A DNA stretch of 64,000 nt from Paenibacillus foliorum. Its GTDB lineage: Bacteria > Bacillota > Bacilli > Paenibacillales > NBRC-103111. The notes beneath the pieces were generated by a model. That model was not told the DNA's origin. It worked only from the letters and a program-made list of their open reading frames with translations, and did not search any database. Numbering within the stretch: the stretch's first letter is position 1; each line of letters begins with the position of its first letter. A program made the translations under genes and the position numbers. This document shows, piece after piece, positions 1 to 8,834 of the stretch. The DNA lies in contig NZ_WHOD01000102.1 in NCBI RefSeq assembly GCF_013141765.1, forward strand, positions 1 to 64,000, given 5' to 3'.

Positions 1-3000
1 GTTGGAGCTGCTGGAATTGCTCCTGCAACTTTCAAGGTGACAGGCTGCGTATAAATATCGTAAGTGTTGTTTACTTCCATTGTGGACGTGTATCGCAACA
101 ACACATGCGCAACACCCGCTTTCTTGGCGGTGACGCTGCTGCCATTCAGTTCAATTGAATCCTGTCCGTCCAATACAATAACTTCCGGTTCGATAGTCAT
201 TTCTGTCCCATTGTATGACTTAACAATCGCTTTTAAGGAAAGGCTCTCTTCTTTAGCCAGGTCGTACTGATCCTTCTCTGGCTTAATAGAGGCCGCCCAA
301 TATGAAGCCCAAGAAGCATAATCGGTTGTAATACCGAAGACGCCAAGCTTCATATAGTTCATAAAATCATTTTTATTATTAAAGGTCCATGGAGATATAA
401 TAATTCCTCGGTGTTTCGCCGCCTCCATGAAATTTTTGCCTAGACCGCTATAGCTTGTGTTATATGAGGCATTCAAGCTCTGGAGAAGCTTTATCGTTTC
501 CCGCAGTGACTTGTTAACATTTGTCTCACTCGCATAGCCTCCAGTCAGTAAGCCGAGTGGCATTTCAGGCATCAGCTCCGCCATTCGCTTTAGCTGATTC
601 ATGTCAAAGGACATTGTATCCACAAGACCTTCAGCATTCATATCCTTGATGAGCTTAACATAGGCGTCTACTGCAGCAGGCGTTGATGTCTTGATTTCTG
701 CCATAACCATTGCGCCCTTTTCTCTGGCCAGGTCAATCTGTTCATCCAGAGTCGGAATCTTCACATCAGGGAATCCAATTGGAAAAGGCTTGTTAGCGTT
801 GAGCTTCTTCAATTCTTCCATCGTGTAATTCTCTATATTGCCGGTTCCATTCGTTGTTCTCTCCAATGAGCCATCGTGAAGTATGGCGATACGTCCATCT
901 TTGGTCAGGTACATATCATTCTCGATAAACTCCGCACCCGCTTCCAGCCCCAATCTATTGCTTTCTATTGTGTTCTCAGGAGAAGTAGAAGGCATCCCCC
1001 GATGAGCAATAATATAAGGCTTGCGGATGAGCGTAGTATTTTTGGAATACACCTTCAAGGCATTCAACGCCGTAGCTGGTGCGTCCGTAACTATTCCGTT
1101 CACGCCTGTTGTAATCAGTTGATGCATATTGATATTTTTATCCGCCTGACTGGCCACATCCTTCGTCCATACCATGATCATACGTTCCTGTAAATAGGAT
1201 ACATTATCTCTGGTAGAAACACTCTGCGGTAAAATTGCAATTCTGGCAAGGCTAGCCGCCGTTTTTCTACGGACATCCAGCAGTTTATCCTTGGACAAGT
1301 CTTCTGCCGCACTGAAGTCCACAATACCGCGAATTACCGGATACGCCGTTCTCGCCCGCTTGATCAGCTCTCCATTATCCGAAACAACAGCGGCATCCTC
1401 CCAATTGTTCGTTTTCAAATACTCCACTAGCTGATCTACCGTAGACTCGTCCTTCACGTAAAAAGTCGGGATAATTCGTCCCTCAATCGTACCAAGCAGC
1501 GATTCCAGACTTCCGATTTCCGTCTTCCCTGTAGAATCAGTCACCTTTAATCCTGGAGCTACATGTAAGATGACAGTTGAAGGAAGTGAAGGGCTGCTCA
1601 GCTTTGCCACATCTTCAGCGCTTTGCAGCTCAGTCACAATCGAAGCTGCCATAGCAATGCGCGTATCCGGTTCGGCTACCGTAACGAAACGGCCGTTCGG
1701 TATTGGAGGCAGCGCATCCTGCTGCAGCGTGACGCGAATGTTGTCCACTTTCATTTTACTGCCGTTAGATTGCAGTCCGATTTCGCCTTTCGTATAGGCA
1801 GTAGCAGCATCCGTATCAACCATGATGCGGTTGTCGATCGATTCCTGAACCCGATTTCCGTGAACCTTCACGGTATAATGATACATTTTGGCCGGATCAA
1901 TGGCTTCTGTATTCGAGCCTCGATCTATGACGTTCCACCCATTGGCAGGAGTTCTCTCTGCAAACTCAATTCCGTTTACCGCCGTTGCATCCTTCCTTAC
2001 GGCCATTTGGTAGTAAGGGTAATCATGATTCTGAATCCGGTACATGATAGAGTGCCATCTTGCAGCGTCGTTGGCTGCTAAGTGAGTAACATCCGCTTCA
2101 ATCTTATAATTGCCAAAGCTGCCTAAGTAAGAGGGAAGCAGCACTCGGGAAGGATTGTCGGGAGATGCGCTGGCATTCATCTCGAATGCTCCCGATGCCA
2201 CGACAGCCGCTGAGGCGGTTGTTCCTTCCTTTCTTGTCCAGCCTGTAGGCAATGAACCTGCCGCCAGGTTATCAAAGTTCTCCTCATACAGCACATACTC
2301 TGCGTCTCCAGCGTCTTTAGCAACAACCATTATCGACACTGTTGCGTTATCCTTCTGTCCGGTGATGGTATAGACGCCCTTCTTCTTCACTACTATTTGC
2401 CCGCCTGTAGTCACAATGTCTGGGCTGGTGGAACTCCAGGCTACTAGGTCGCCAGCAACGTTCCCCGTGGACAAGTCGTTAAATTCAGCTTTCAGTGTGA
2501 TCGTATTAGGATTGATTGCTTGGTCTGCTACAGCCAATATATATCCCTCGTCGTGCTTTAGCGTTACTGCCTTAACCCCTGACAAGGATGGTGTCACGGT
2601 AATTTCTTTCGAAGCTTCTGCATTTGCGTACACAGCCTTGATTGTTACTTTACCTGGCTTAAGCGGATAAATTTTATTATTGCTAATCTTGATTATGCTC
2701 TCATCCATCGAATAAAGCTTCACTCGATCCACTGAAGGTGACTCAGTAATCCCATCAGAGAAGTACACGCTGCTTGTTACGTTTGTCTCTCCGCTCAAAG
2801 CTTCGAGCGTAGCTGGCATCGTCACATCCAATCGATCAGCGGTGATTCTCGTTACTTTAAAGTTGTCAAAGGACAACTTGCTCTGGTCGCCTTGAAAGCC
2901 AACTCTTCCTTTTTCCGGAAGTACATCAGCTGTTAGATTTTTATCTCCGTAAAGGGTAAATGCTGCATCACTTTTCACTTTGAAGTATTGCTTAACGTTA

Positions 3001-4187
3001 TTGTCAAAAACCCTTAGTTTCATCGTGTAATCCTTATTCACTGCTAATGTCGCTCCAGTAGCGCTTATAGGCGATACCCAACTGCCGTCGGCCTTTCGGT
3101 AAGCTGTCTCAATTATACCATTTGGCTTAATGGCCATTTGGGAATAGGTCGGCTTGCCGTTGGACGGCGCCCGGAACATGATGGACGCCCATCTTCCTGT
3201 ATTAAGGAAAGCATCGAACCTCACATCCGCTTCAATCACGTAGTTGTCCCACTGTACAGGCGCTATGATTCGACTCTGTTTACCTGTGGCGTTGCCGTTA
3301 AAAGACAATCTTCCATTACCATAAGTATCCTTAACAACTGTAAAAGGATCACTCCCAGCATTCACATCGGAAGTCCAGTTAGTCGGAATTGCCCCTGATG
3401 CATAGCTATCAAAATTATCCTGCAGCAGGACCGGATTCACACTGCCGGTAACCGGATTACTGTCTACAAGAGTAAGACTTCCATAGCCTGATGTATCGTT
3501 CCAAAATGATGTAGAGTTGTAGGCGCTCCAGTAGCTGGTTCTTTGTTCAGACGATGTGGAGCCGTACCGGTCTGTCGCGCTAATTTCAAGCCCCAGCTGC
3601 TTCTTAAGGAGTGGATTAAAATTCAACATATCCCATGGTACCGCTATTTCGGATGCCCAACCCGTAGCTGTCTGCGTGATCGCTCTGAGAATTTTCTTCT
3701 CATCCTTGCCGCTATGATTGTTTAGTGCTGCACCGAAATGGAATTCCGGTGTTGTCGTATCTGATTGGTACACAAAACCTATCTGCATGTCATCCTTAGC
3801 AAAAGGACCTGATTGATGCTGTGTTGGATCAAGGAATATATTGATGTTATCCTGTTCGAACCAGCTGCCGGTGGCGCTGGAAATCAGATTATCATCATCT
3901 GCTTGAACCCCGATATATAAATATTGGTTATCCCACAGCAGGCCGAATTTGGAATCCTTGAAGGTGCCTTGGCCAACCTTGGCACTTAACGGCTGGTCTA
4001 GCTTCCATAGGGATTCGTCCAGCTTACCGTCGATTACGGGTGCTGTTAACGTTCTGGTGACTTCCAGCGATTTCCTCCCCGCATCCGCCGCGTGAGCTTG
4101 TGGCAGGTAGGCTGCTGGTTGAAACAAACTGCTGATCAAAGCGGCTATGGTTGTCATTTGTAAAAGCTTTGCGATCCTTTTGTTCAT
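1..4187 (-). CDS. Giant exported glycerophosphodiester phosphodiesterase with CBM9-like modules (3' end beyond window)
   Basis: The reading frame is open from an ATG at 4187 to the window edge (about 1395 codons), so the C-terminus is missing. The N-terminus is a Sec signal peptide ending in AHA-AD. Next comes a CBM9-like carbohydrate-binding module (VIDGKLDESLW, residues about 45-240). Two long jelly-roll-like modules follow, each starting with a NFDSYASG or NFDNLAAG type sequence, separated by Ig-like (Big_2-type) stretches. A GDPD TIM barrel starts near nucleotide 1020: HRGMPSTSPENT, then IENDMYLTKDG and ILHDGSLERTTNGTG. These carry the family's catalytic His and metal-binding Glu/Asp pattern. 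It should hydrolyse glycerophosphodiesters, or glycerol-phosphate polymers such as teichoic acid, outside the cell or on its surface. The neighbouring glpP supports a link to glycerol-3-phosphate. Family call is firm; the natural substrate is not known. Confidence 0.9.
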   Translation of the reverse strand, partial: MNKRIAKLLQMTTIAALISSLFQPAAYLPQAHAADAGRKSLEVTRTLTAPVIDGKLDESLWKLDQPLSAKVGQGTFKDSKFGLLWDNQYLYIGVQADDDNLISSATGSWFEQDNINIFLDPTQHQSGPFAKDDMQIGFVYQSDTTTPEFHFGAALNNHSGKDEKKILRAITQTATGWASEIAVPWDMLNFNPLLKKQLGLEISATDRYGSTSSEQRTSYWSAYNSTSFWNDTSGYGSLTLVDSNPVTGSVNPVLLQDNFDSYASGAIPTNWTSDVNAGSDPFTVVKDTYGNGRLSFNGNATGKQSRIIAPVQWDNYVIEADVRFDAFLNTGRWASIMFRAPSNGKPTYSQMAIKPNGIIETAYRKADGSWVSPISATGATLAVNKDYTMKLRVFDNNVKQYFKVKSDAAFTLYGDKNLTADVLPEKGRVGFQGDQSKLSFDNFKVTRITADRLDVTMPATLEALSGETNVTSSVYFSDGITESPSVDRVKLYSMDESIIKISNNKIYPLKPGKVTIKAVYANAEASKEITVTPSLSGVKAVTLKHDEGYILAVADQAINPNTITLKAEFNDLSTGNVAGDLVAWSSTSPDIVTTGGQIVVKKKGVYTITGQKDNATVSIMVVAKDAGDAEYVLYEENFDNLAAGSLPTGWTRKEGTTASAAVVASGAFEMNASASPDNPSRVLLPSYLGSFGNYKIEADVTHLAANDAARWHSIMYRIQNHDYPYYQMAVRKDATAVNGIEFAERTPANGWNVIDRGSNTEAIDPAKMYHYTVKVHGNRVQESIDNRIMVDTDAATAYTKGEIGLQSNGSKMKVDNIRVTLQQDALPPIPNGRFVTVAEPDTRIAMAASIVTELQSAEDVAKLSSPSLPSTVILHVAPGLKVTDSTGKTEIGSLESLLGTIEGRIIPTFYVKDESTVDQLVEYLKTNNWEDAAVVSDNGELIKRARTAYPVIRGIVDFSAAEDLSKDKLLDVRRKTAASLARIAILPQSVSTRDNVSYLQERMIMVWTKDVASQADKNINMHQLITTGVNGIVTDAPATALNALKVYSKNTTLIRKPYIIAHRGMPSTSPENTIESNRLGLEAGAEFIENDMYLTKDGRIAILHDGSLERTTNGTGNIENYTMEELKKLNANKPFPIGFPDVKIPTLDEQIDLAREKGAMVMAEIKTSTPAAVDAYVKLIKDMNAEGLVDTMSFDMNQLKRMAELMPEMPLGLLTGGYASETNVNKSLRETIKLLQSLNASYNTSYSGLGKNFMEAAKHRGIIISPWTFNNKNDFMNYMKLGVFGITTDYASWASYWAASIKPEKDQYDLAKEESLSLKAIVKSYNGTEMTIEPEVIVLDGQDSIELNGSSVTAKKAGVAHVLLRYTSTMEVNNTYDIYTQPVTLKVAGAIPAAP

Positions 4188-4498
4188 GGTTCTCCATTCA
4201 TTCCTTCCATTGGGTTATGTATGATTCATGAAACATGCTTATTCATTAATCTAGGGTATATAAATCCCCCCATCCCTCCCTTTGTTCGGTCGCAAAGAAA
4301 CACAAATAACCCTTCTATCCATCAAACGGAAATCTCGCGCCCAACAGGGCTATTCCATCTGCTGTATAAAAGGGTTTTCTCCTCGACTCGTACCCTCGTC
4401 TATTCATTTGTCACCTACTAAACATACTTTATCAGCGTATTGTTATCGGAACATCAACCACATATGAAAAAATTGTAAATCTATCCTTTCCTGCATCG
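4188..4498 (-). other. Long 5' leader between glpP and the diesterase gene, possibly structured
   Basis: This 311-base gap lies between two genes on the same strand. On the minus strand the segments AACCCTT (about 4371-4377) and AAGGGTT (about 4308-4314) can pair. They enclose a small GCCC-TGTT-GGGC hairpin. I see no T-run after a stem, so a classical terminator/antiterminator pair as at Bacillus glp leaders is not evident. No riboswitch class was recognised. The ribosome site AAGGAATGAATGGAG lies directly before the diesterase ATG. Confidence 0.35.
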
Positions 4499-5062
4499 CT
4501 ACGTCCAGAGCCGTTTACTTCCCATAGATACTGCACTGGCACCTGCCTGCAAAGCGGTTTCAATTTCACTAGGCTCCTGAATCAATCCGCCCGCTATAAT
4601 CGGCAGTGAAATGGTATCTTTCAGTCTAGTAATAACACTTGGAATGAGTCCCGGCATAATCTCAACCGCATCCGGCTCACTCTGCTCGATATTATGGATT
4701 CCATGCTCCAATGCCGAAGTGTCAATCAGAAATAACCTCTGAATCGCCAATAGACCATTCTTTTTAGCATGCTTTATAAAATGACTCTTGGTTGAAATAA
4801 TACCTGTGGGGCGTATACGCTCTGCAATATACTTCATAACAATCGGATCCCCGCCCAGTCCCGTTATAAAATCTACGTGCAAGAACACATTCTTGCCTGC
4901 CCGAAGCGCTCGACTTACATAATCCTCCACTGTAAACAAATCACCGATCAGTAAAAATACTACCGGCCACTTACCACGGCATGCCGCCTCTAAATCCTCT
5001 GGCTTCCGCACGGCAGGAATGATTTTTCTAGTACCCCAATAATTGTGCAAATCCTGCTTCAT
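4499..5062 (-). CDS. glpP: Glycerol-3-phosphate responsive antiterminator GlpP
   Basis: The product has 187 residues and matches the GlpP family over its whole length. Recognisable stretches are LHVDFITGLGGD, GIISTKSHFIKHAKK, RLFLIDTSALE, EIMPGLIPSVI and PIIAGGLIQ, the (beta/alpha) barrel elements of this family. In Bacillus subtilis GlpP with bound glycerol-3-phosphate acts on leader mRNAs of glp genes (glpD, glpFK, glpTQ) and allows transcription past a terminator. No glpF, glpK or glpD is next to it here. The gene downstream is a glycerophosphodiesterase, whose product would yield glycerol-3-phosphate, so the pair makes sense as sensor and source. The ribosome site is AAGGAGTG before the ATG. 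Confidence 0.92.
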   Translation of the reverse strand: MKQDLHNYWGTRKIIPAVRKPEDLEAACRGKWPVVFLLIGDLFTVEDYVSRALRAGKNVFLHVDFITGLGGDPIVMKYIAERIRPTGIISTKSHFIKHAKKNGLLAIQRLFLIDTSALEHGIHNIEQSEPDAVEIMPGLIPSVITRLKDTISLPIIAGGLIQEPSEIETALQAGASAVSMGSKRLWT

Positions 5063-5168
5063 AGTCCTGTTTCACTCCTTAAAATAATAATTACAATGTC
5101 TTCGCTTTAATAACTTAACAGACAATTGTTTTTGGAATGTTAACCTGACATATAAAATAAAAATTTAT

Positions 5169-5202
5169 GTACGAAGCCGGAATTACTAAATAGCCTTCGT
5201 AC
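5169..5202. promoter_or_regulatory. Inverted repeat in the divergent glpP / DUF2306 promoter region
   Basis: The arms GTACGAAG (5169-5176) and CTTCGTAC (5195-5202) are perfectly complementary and separated by 18 bases, between two divergent genes. A second hairpin, CAGCTT and AAGCTG, lies at about 5238-5257. It may be an operator or an RNA hairpin. The cognate protein is unknown. Confidence 0.35.
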
Positions 5203-5302
5203 TTACGTACTCAAGGCTAGGGTGTTAAGCCATTATTCAGCTTTTGAAGGGAAGCTGAGCAAATAATCGTCTAAGTAAGAAAAATACTGAGGAGGAACAC
5301 AG

Positions 5303-5944
5303 ATGAGTAAGACCGCGATAAGAACGCTAGTTATTGTATTGGCTTTAGCAATAAGCGCTTACGCAATCATTCAGTACGGGTTCTTCGCCCCCCAAAAAGC
5401 CGGACTCATTTCGATCAAGCTGAGGAACCCGGATTTTCACTTGGATCCGTGGATTTATGCCCTTTATACCCATATCGTGACGGCTGTACTGGCTCTGGTT
5501 ATCGGTCCGTTCCAATTATTTTTGAAACCAAGGGGCACCAAGCCGCTTAGTCGACATCGATTGCTTGGGATCGTTTATGTTGGAGCCGTTACTATCAGCG
5601 GACTCGTTAATCTTTATTTGTCCATGTACGCTACGGGCGGGTGGATTTCTGGGCTCGGCTTCCTGCTGCTGGATATACTATGGGTTGGCGCCACGTGGAT
5701 CAGCGTATTCAAAATTTTAGAGAAAAATACCCAAGCCCACAAGGAATGGATGCTGCGCAGCTATGCGCTCACATTCGCAGCCGTCACACTAAGAATATGG
5801 CTACCCTTGCTGATTGTCATTTATCATGGCAGCTTTGTTCAAGCTTATCAAGTGGTGGCTTGGTTATGCTGGATTCCGAACCTTCTCTTTATCGAAGCTA
5901 TGATTCGTCTGCGTTCCAAGCGTAGCGGCAGGATGTCCAGGTAA
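5303..5944 (+). CDS. DUF2306-family multi-pass membrane protein
   Basis: The 213-residue product has about six to seven hydrophobic helices, starting with residues 8-28 and 49-72. The family signatures are LHRLLGI-like SRHRLLGIVYV near residue 85 and AHKEWMLRSYALTFAAVTLR near 145-165, where conserved His and Arg residues sit on membrane-facing segments. DUF2306 proteins are polytopic membrane proteins of unknown biochemical role and are common in Bacilli. The start is well set by GAGGAGG nine bases upstream of the ATG at 5303. The gene stands alone, divergent from glpP. Confidence 0.8.
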   Translation: MSKTAIRTLVIVLALAISAYAIIQYGFFAPQKAGLISIKLRNPDFHLDPWIYALYTHIVTAVLALVIGPFQLFLKPRGTKPLSRHRLLGIVYVGAVTISGLVNLYLSMYATGGWISGLGFLLLDILWVGATWISVFKILEKNTQAHKEWMLRSYALTFAAVTLRIWLPLLIVIYHGSFVQAYQVVAWLCWIPNLLFIEAMIRLRSKRSGRMSR

Positions 5945-6056
5945 GTATTGCATAAAATTATTTATATAAGAAAAATACCTATCATCCTACCGCAGATTTG
6001 CTTTAGATTAGACTATACAAGTATGGAAAGACGATGGAGCAGAAGGAGACTACTAA

Positions 6057-6950
6057 ATGTCTGAGAATCACGAATATTCAGGATCTTCCCTCGACAGCAG
6101 TCGTAGCCACAGTAGTCTCCAAGCTGACTGCGAGAACTGCTTCGGCTTATGCTGTGTTGCGTTACCCTTCGCAGCTTCGGTAGACTTCGCAACCGACAAG
6201 GATGCCGGGCAGCCTTGCCCAAACCTGCAATCGGACTTCCGTTGCAGCGTTCACAGCAGTCTCAGGCAGCTTGGCTTTCGAGGCTGCACCGTTTATGACT
6301 GCTTCGGCGCAGGGCAAAAGGTCTCTCGAGTTACCTTCGGTGGACTCAACTGGCAGCATGCCCCAGAAGCCGCGAAACAAATGTTTCATGTATTCCCCAT
6401 CATGCGGCAGCTCCATGAGCTCCTCTGGTATCTGACCGAGGCGCTAACGCTGCAATCGGCCAGTCCGATCCATGAAGCGCTCAGCTTGGCGCTCGACAAG
6501 ACGGAACGCATCACTCATCTCGATCCTGATTCAATCATGAAGCTGGATGTGACAGCACACCGAGCAGAGGTCAATGCTTTGCTCCTGCGTACCAGTGAAC
6601 TCGTGCGAGCCGAAGTCCATCGGCAGAAGGGTGCCTCAGGTCATCCGAAGATCTACAACCGTGGGGCAGACCTTATCGGTGCCAAACTGAGAGGTGCGGA
6701 CCTTAGAGGTGCCAATTTGAGAGGAGCCTACCTTATTGCAGCTGACCTCAGAGGCGCCGACCTTAGAGGGGCTGACCTCATCGGGGCTGATTTCCGGGAC
6801 GCTGACCTCAGGGCTGCCGACCTCACCGACAGTATCTTTCTCACCCAAGCCCAGCTCAACGCGGCAAAGGGAGATGTCTATACCAAGCTGCCGACGTCAC
6901 TCACACGTCCAACACACTGGTCATCTTCGGAGCATAAAGCGAGCACATGA
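6057..6950 (+). CDS. Pentapeptide-repeat protein with an N-terminal cysteine-rich domain
   Basis: The protein has 297 residues. Residues 25-82 hold eight cysteines (C25, C28, C32, C33, C54, C63, C77, C82) in a pattern C-x2-C-x3-CC ... C-P ... C ... G-C-x4-C, which looks like a metal or Fe-S binding domain. A helical middle part follows. From residue about 200 to 271 there are tandem A(D/N)LxG pentapeptide repeats (GADLRGANLRG and so on), which fold as a right-handed quadrilateral beta-helix. Some such proteins mimic DNA and protect gyrase, but no evidence ties this one to that role. The start has AAGGAGACTACTAA before ATG. No clear operon partner is present. Confidence 0.8.
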   Translation: MSENHEYSGSSLDSSRSHSSLQADCENCFGLCCVALPFAASVDFATDKDAGQPCPNLQSDFRCSVHSSLRQLGFRGCTVYDCFGAGQKVSRVTFGGLNWQHAPEAAKQMFHVFPIMRQLHELLWYLTEALTLQSASPIHEALSLALDKTERITHLDPDSIMKLDVTAHRAEVNALLLRTSELVRAEVHRQKGASGHPKIYNRGADLIGAKLRGADLRGANLRGAYLIAADLRGADLRGADLIGADFRDADLRAADLTDSIFLTQAQLNAAKGDVYTKLPTSLTRPTHWSSSEHKAST

Positions 6951-7029
6951 AGCTTATGGCGAGACGATCAAGTACCGATGTCAGAATGCCATTACGCCGA
7001 ACCAGCCGCTTTATTTCTCTCTAATCGTT

Positions 7030-7614
7030 TCACTTTCTAAATCCGTTCAAAATATGGGAAATAACACTCATAGTTGCCTCTAATGATTGTTGGTAATCGG
7101 GCATTTGTGCAATCCATAGCGCTGATTCGTTCAGAGCACCTGAAAGACAATGGGTCATTGCATCGATAGACACAGGCTTCAGGCATCCTTGCTGCTCCAT
7201 GATTTGAAGCTGTCCGCGAAGCAGCCGCATCGAGTTGTGCTCGTCCATGATACGCCAAGCCTCCCATCCCAAAACTGCAGGACCGTCTATAAGCAGGACT
7301 CGCTTGTTTCGAGGTTCAACTGCAGCTGCGACAAATGCGCGGCAACCAAAAAACAATTGCTCCCAAACATCATCACTTTTAGCTGCTTCTGTTTCAATTC
7401 GTTCAGCAATTTCTTTCTGTACCGATTCCAGCACGATATGAAAGAGACCTTTTTTATTTCTGAAATGATGATATATGCTCCCACGTGTTAATTCAGCCTC
7501 TTTGGCGATATCCTCCAAAGTCGAATCTGCATAGCCATGTTCGGTGAAATAACTTCTGGCGACTTCTATAATCTTGTGAATGGTTTCACTAGTTTCTTCT
7601 TTATTTCTTTTCAT
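7030..7614 (-). CDS. TetR/AcrR-family transcriptional repressor
   Basis: The 194-residue product has a TetR DNA-binding domain at residues 10-55: ARSYFTEHGYADSTLEDIA and GSIYHHFRNKKGLF contain the helix-turn-helix. The C-terminal ligand-binding part shows motifs seen in TetR_C domains, such as LLIDGPAVLGW. A longer reading frame extends upstream, but the ATG at 7614 has AGGAGAAAG ahead of it and matches the usual start of the family. It lies 86 bases after the VOC gene on the same strand, so the two probably share a transcript. The perfect palindrome at 8194-8214 in front of that unit is the obvious operator for autoregulation. Confidence 0.88.
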   Translation of the reverse strand: MKRNKEETSETIHKIIEVARSYFTEHGYADSTLEDIAKEAELTRGSIYHHFRNKKGLFHIVLESVQKEIAERIETEAAKSDDVWEQLFFGCRAFVAAAVEPRNKRVLLIDGPAVLGWEAWRIMDEHNSMRLLRGQLQIMEQQGCLKPVSIDAMTHCLSGALNESALWIAQMPDYQQSLEATMSVISHILNGFRK

Positions 7615-7700
7615 AATCTGTTTCTTTCTCCTGTTCTTGTGATCGGAAAGATGACAAGCCAATTCTACCCCAAAATAATGCTTCAAAGCTATTGCTGCAC

Positions 7701-8153
7701 TCATGCTTCCCCGCTGTCTTTATCATTTGACCATACCTTCTCAATATATTGAGCGCTTTCCGCTTCCGAAGGAGGAATGATTTGAATGACATCAATCAAC
7801 ACGCCGTTAGGATCCGAAGTAATAAAATGTCGTTGCCCGAACGCTTCGTCCCTAATATCAAGTTCCATCGGAAGCTTTTCCTCCTGAATCAGCCTTTTAT
7901 ACTCCTCATCCACATTTTCCACTTCAAAATTGAGTATTAAGCCCTGCACCGTTTTTCGATATATAGATGGTATGGTGGGGTGTGAAGCATCCAAGAGCGC
8001 CAATTCATAAGGAACTTTACCTTTAGACAGTTTCAGGCTCACGTACCAGTCTGCTTCATATACCGTATCAAACCCAAAATAGGTAGTGTAAAACTGTGCA
8101 CTCATCGCAACCTTCTCCGTCAGAATAACAGGGTAAAAACTGCTCGTTATCAT
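7701..8153 (-). CDS. VOC (glyoxalase/bleomycin-resistance) family protein
   Basis: The 150-residue product has the single-chain VOC fold: SFYPVILTEKVAMSAQFYTTYFGFDTVYE at the N-terminus (strand, helix, strand) and RHFITSDPNGVLIDVIQ near the end, where the family's metal or ligand residues lie. Substrate cannot be told from sequence; relatives include extradiol dioxygenases, glyoxalases and drug-binding proteins. The ATG at 8153 has AAAGGAG ten bases upstream and is preferred to an upstream in-frame codon. First gene of a two-gene unit with the TetR repressor. Confidence 0.85.
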   Translation of the reverse strand: MITSSFYPVILTEKVAMSAQFYTTYFGFDTVYEADWYVSLKLSKGKVPYELALLDASHPTIPSIYRKTVQGLILNFEVENVDEEYKRLIQEEKLPMELDIRDEAFGQRHFITSDPNGVLIDVIQIIPPSEAESAQYIEKVWSNDKDSGEA

Positions 8154-8193
8154 AAGTAAACAACTCCTTTGGAAGTAATTAGTATTCAATTTA

Positions 8194-8214
8194 ACATACA
8201 TACAGTATGTATGT
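8194..8214. promoter_or_regulatory. Perfect TetR-type operator overlapping the promoter of the VOC/TetR unit
   Basis: The 10-bp arms ACATACATAC and GTATGTATGT are exact complements around one central base. On the minus strand a -35-like TTGTTT is followed after 17 bases by TACTGT, so the palindrome covers the -10 region. This is the expected geometry for repression by the TetR protein encoded at 7030-7614. Confidence 0.8.
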
Positions 8215-8220
8215 AAATAT

Positions 8221-8261
8221 AGAAAAACAAAGAACAGATCGCTGCAGCAGCCTGTTCTTTG
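8221..8261 (-). terminator. Rho-independent terminator after the DUF1772 gene
   Basis: CAAAGAACAG (8228-8237) and CTGTTCTTTG (8252-8261) pair. On the minus strand the stem is followed by TTTTTCT. It ends the NmrA/DUF1772 transcript. The T-run doubles as the -35 zone of the next promoter. Confidence 0.8.
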
Positions 8262-8344
8262 TTATATCCTAAAACTATGCAGCTTTCATTTCAAGTGTAG
8301 CTCTGCACCATCAGAGAGGATGAAAATTCGATCCAAGAAGTTTA

Positions 8345-8833
8345 CTAGTCCCACTGTCGAAACGCTATAATAAATGATGTAAGTGCTACAATTGTCGCTA
8401 GGGTACGCACATGATTCCAGGCCGTCCAACTGACGTTGTAACGAATCCATAGATCGGCGCCATCGGCACTGTTTGGATCCACAGCAGCGAGCGCGTCGTT
8501 CAGCGGCACGTTGAACACGAGAGTCACCATAAAGGAGCCGATGAGATAGATAAGGCTACCTGCTAACAGATAAGTCGCACCTGCTTCGCCCCACCTGAAG
8601 AATGAGGTGATCGCCAGGATTACCGACGCTAAGGCCGTTCCTATAAATACCACAACAAACACCGTATTGAGTATTACGACATTGATAGACTGCATGGCTG
8701 CGATACCTTGTGCCGCTGGGAGTCGGGAGAGGGCGGCCATCACGAATACTGAAAAGGCAAAGAATATTCCGGCAATCAACCCTGAGCCCAGAGCCGAGAA
8801 AAAGGTCAGGCTATTTAACATGCGGTCGCTCAT
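8345..8833 (-). CDS. DUF1772 (anthrone-oxygenase-like) membrane protein
   Basis: The 162-residue product has four hydrophobic segments, and the N-terminal helix carries ALGSGLIAGIFFAFSVFVM. Near the C-terminus are VFNVPLNDALAA and RYNVSWTAWNHVRTLATI, the most conserved parts of DUF1772. Fungal relatives assist anthrone oxidation; bacterial members have no established role. The ATG at 8833 lies one base after the stop of the upstream reductase gene and has GGGAGG in front, so the two are translationally coupled. An upstream in-frame ATG within the reductase gene is not used here. Both probably serve one detoxification task. Confidence 0.82.
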   Translation of the reverse strand: MSDRMLNSLTFFSALGSGLIAGIFFAFSVFVMAALSRLPAAQGIAAMQSINVVILNTVFVVVFIGTALASVILAITSFFRWGEAGATYLLAGSLIYLIGSFMVTLVFNVPLNDALAAVDPNSADGADLWIRYNVSWTAWNHVRTLATIVALTSFIIAFRQWD

Positions 8834-8834
8834 C

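Noticed and set aside
4221..4467. Small plus-strand genes in the glpP-GDPD gap
   Set aside because: Two overlapping frames of about 60 codons have no ribosome site and odd composition; the region is better read as a leader of the minus-strand gene.
4188..4498. A known riboswitch (c-di-GMP, c-di-AMP, purine) in the diesterase leader
   Set aside because: Some pairing is possible, but I could not match the conserved core of any class.
7601..7795. Other-frame reading frames across the TetR/VOC junction
   Set aside because: They lack ribosome sites, overlap well-supported genes and show no protein-like composition.
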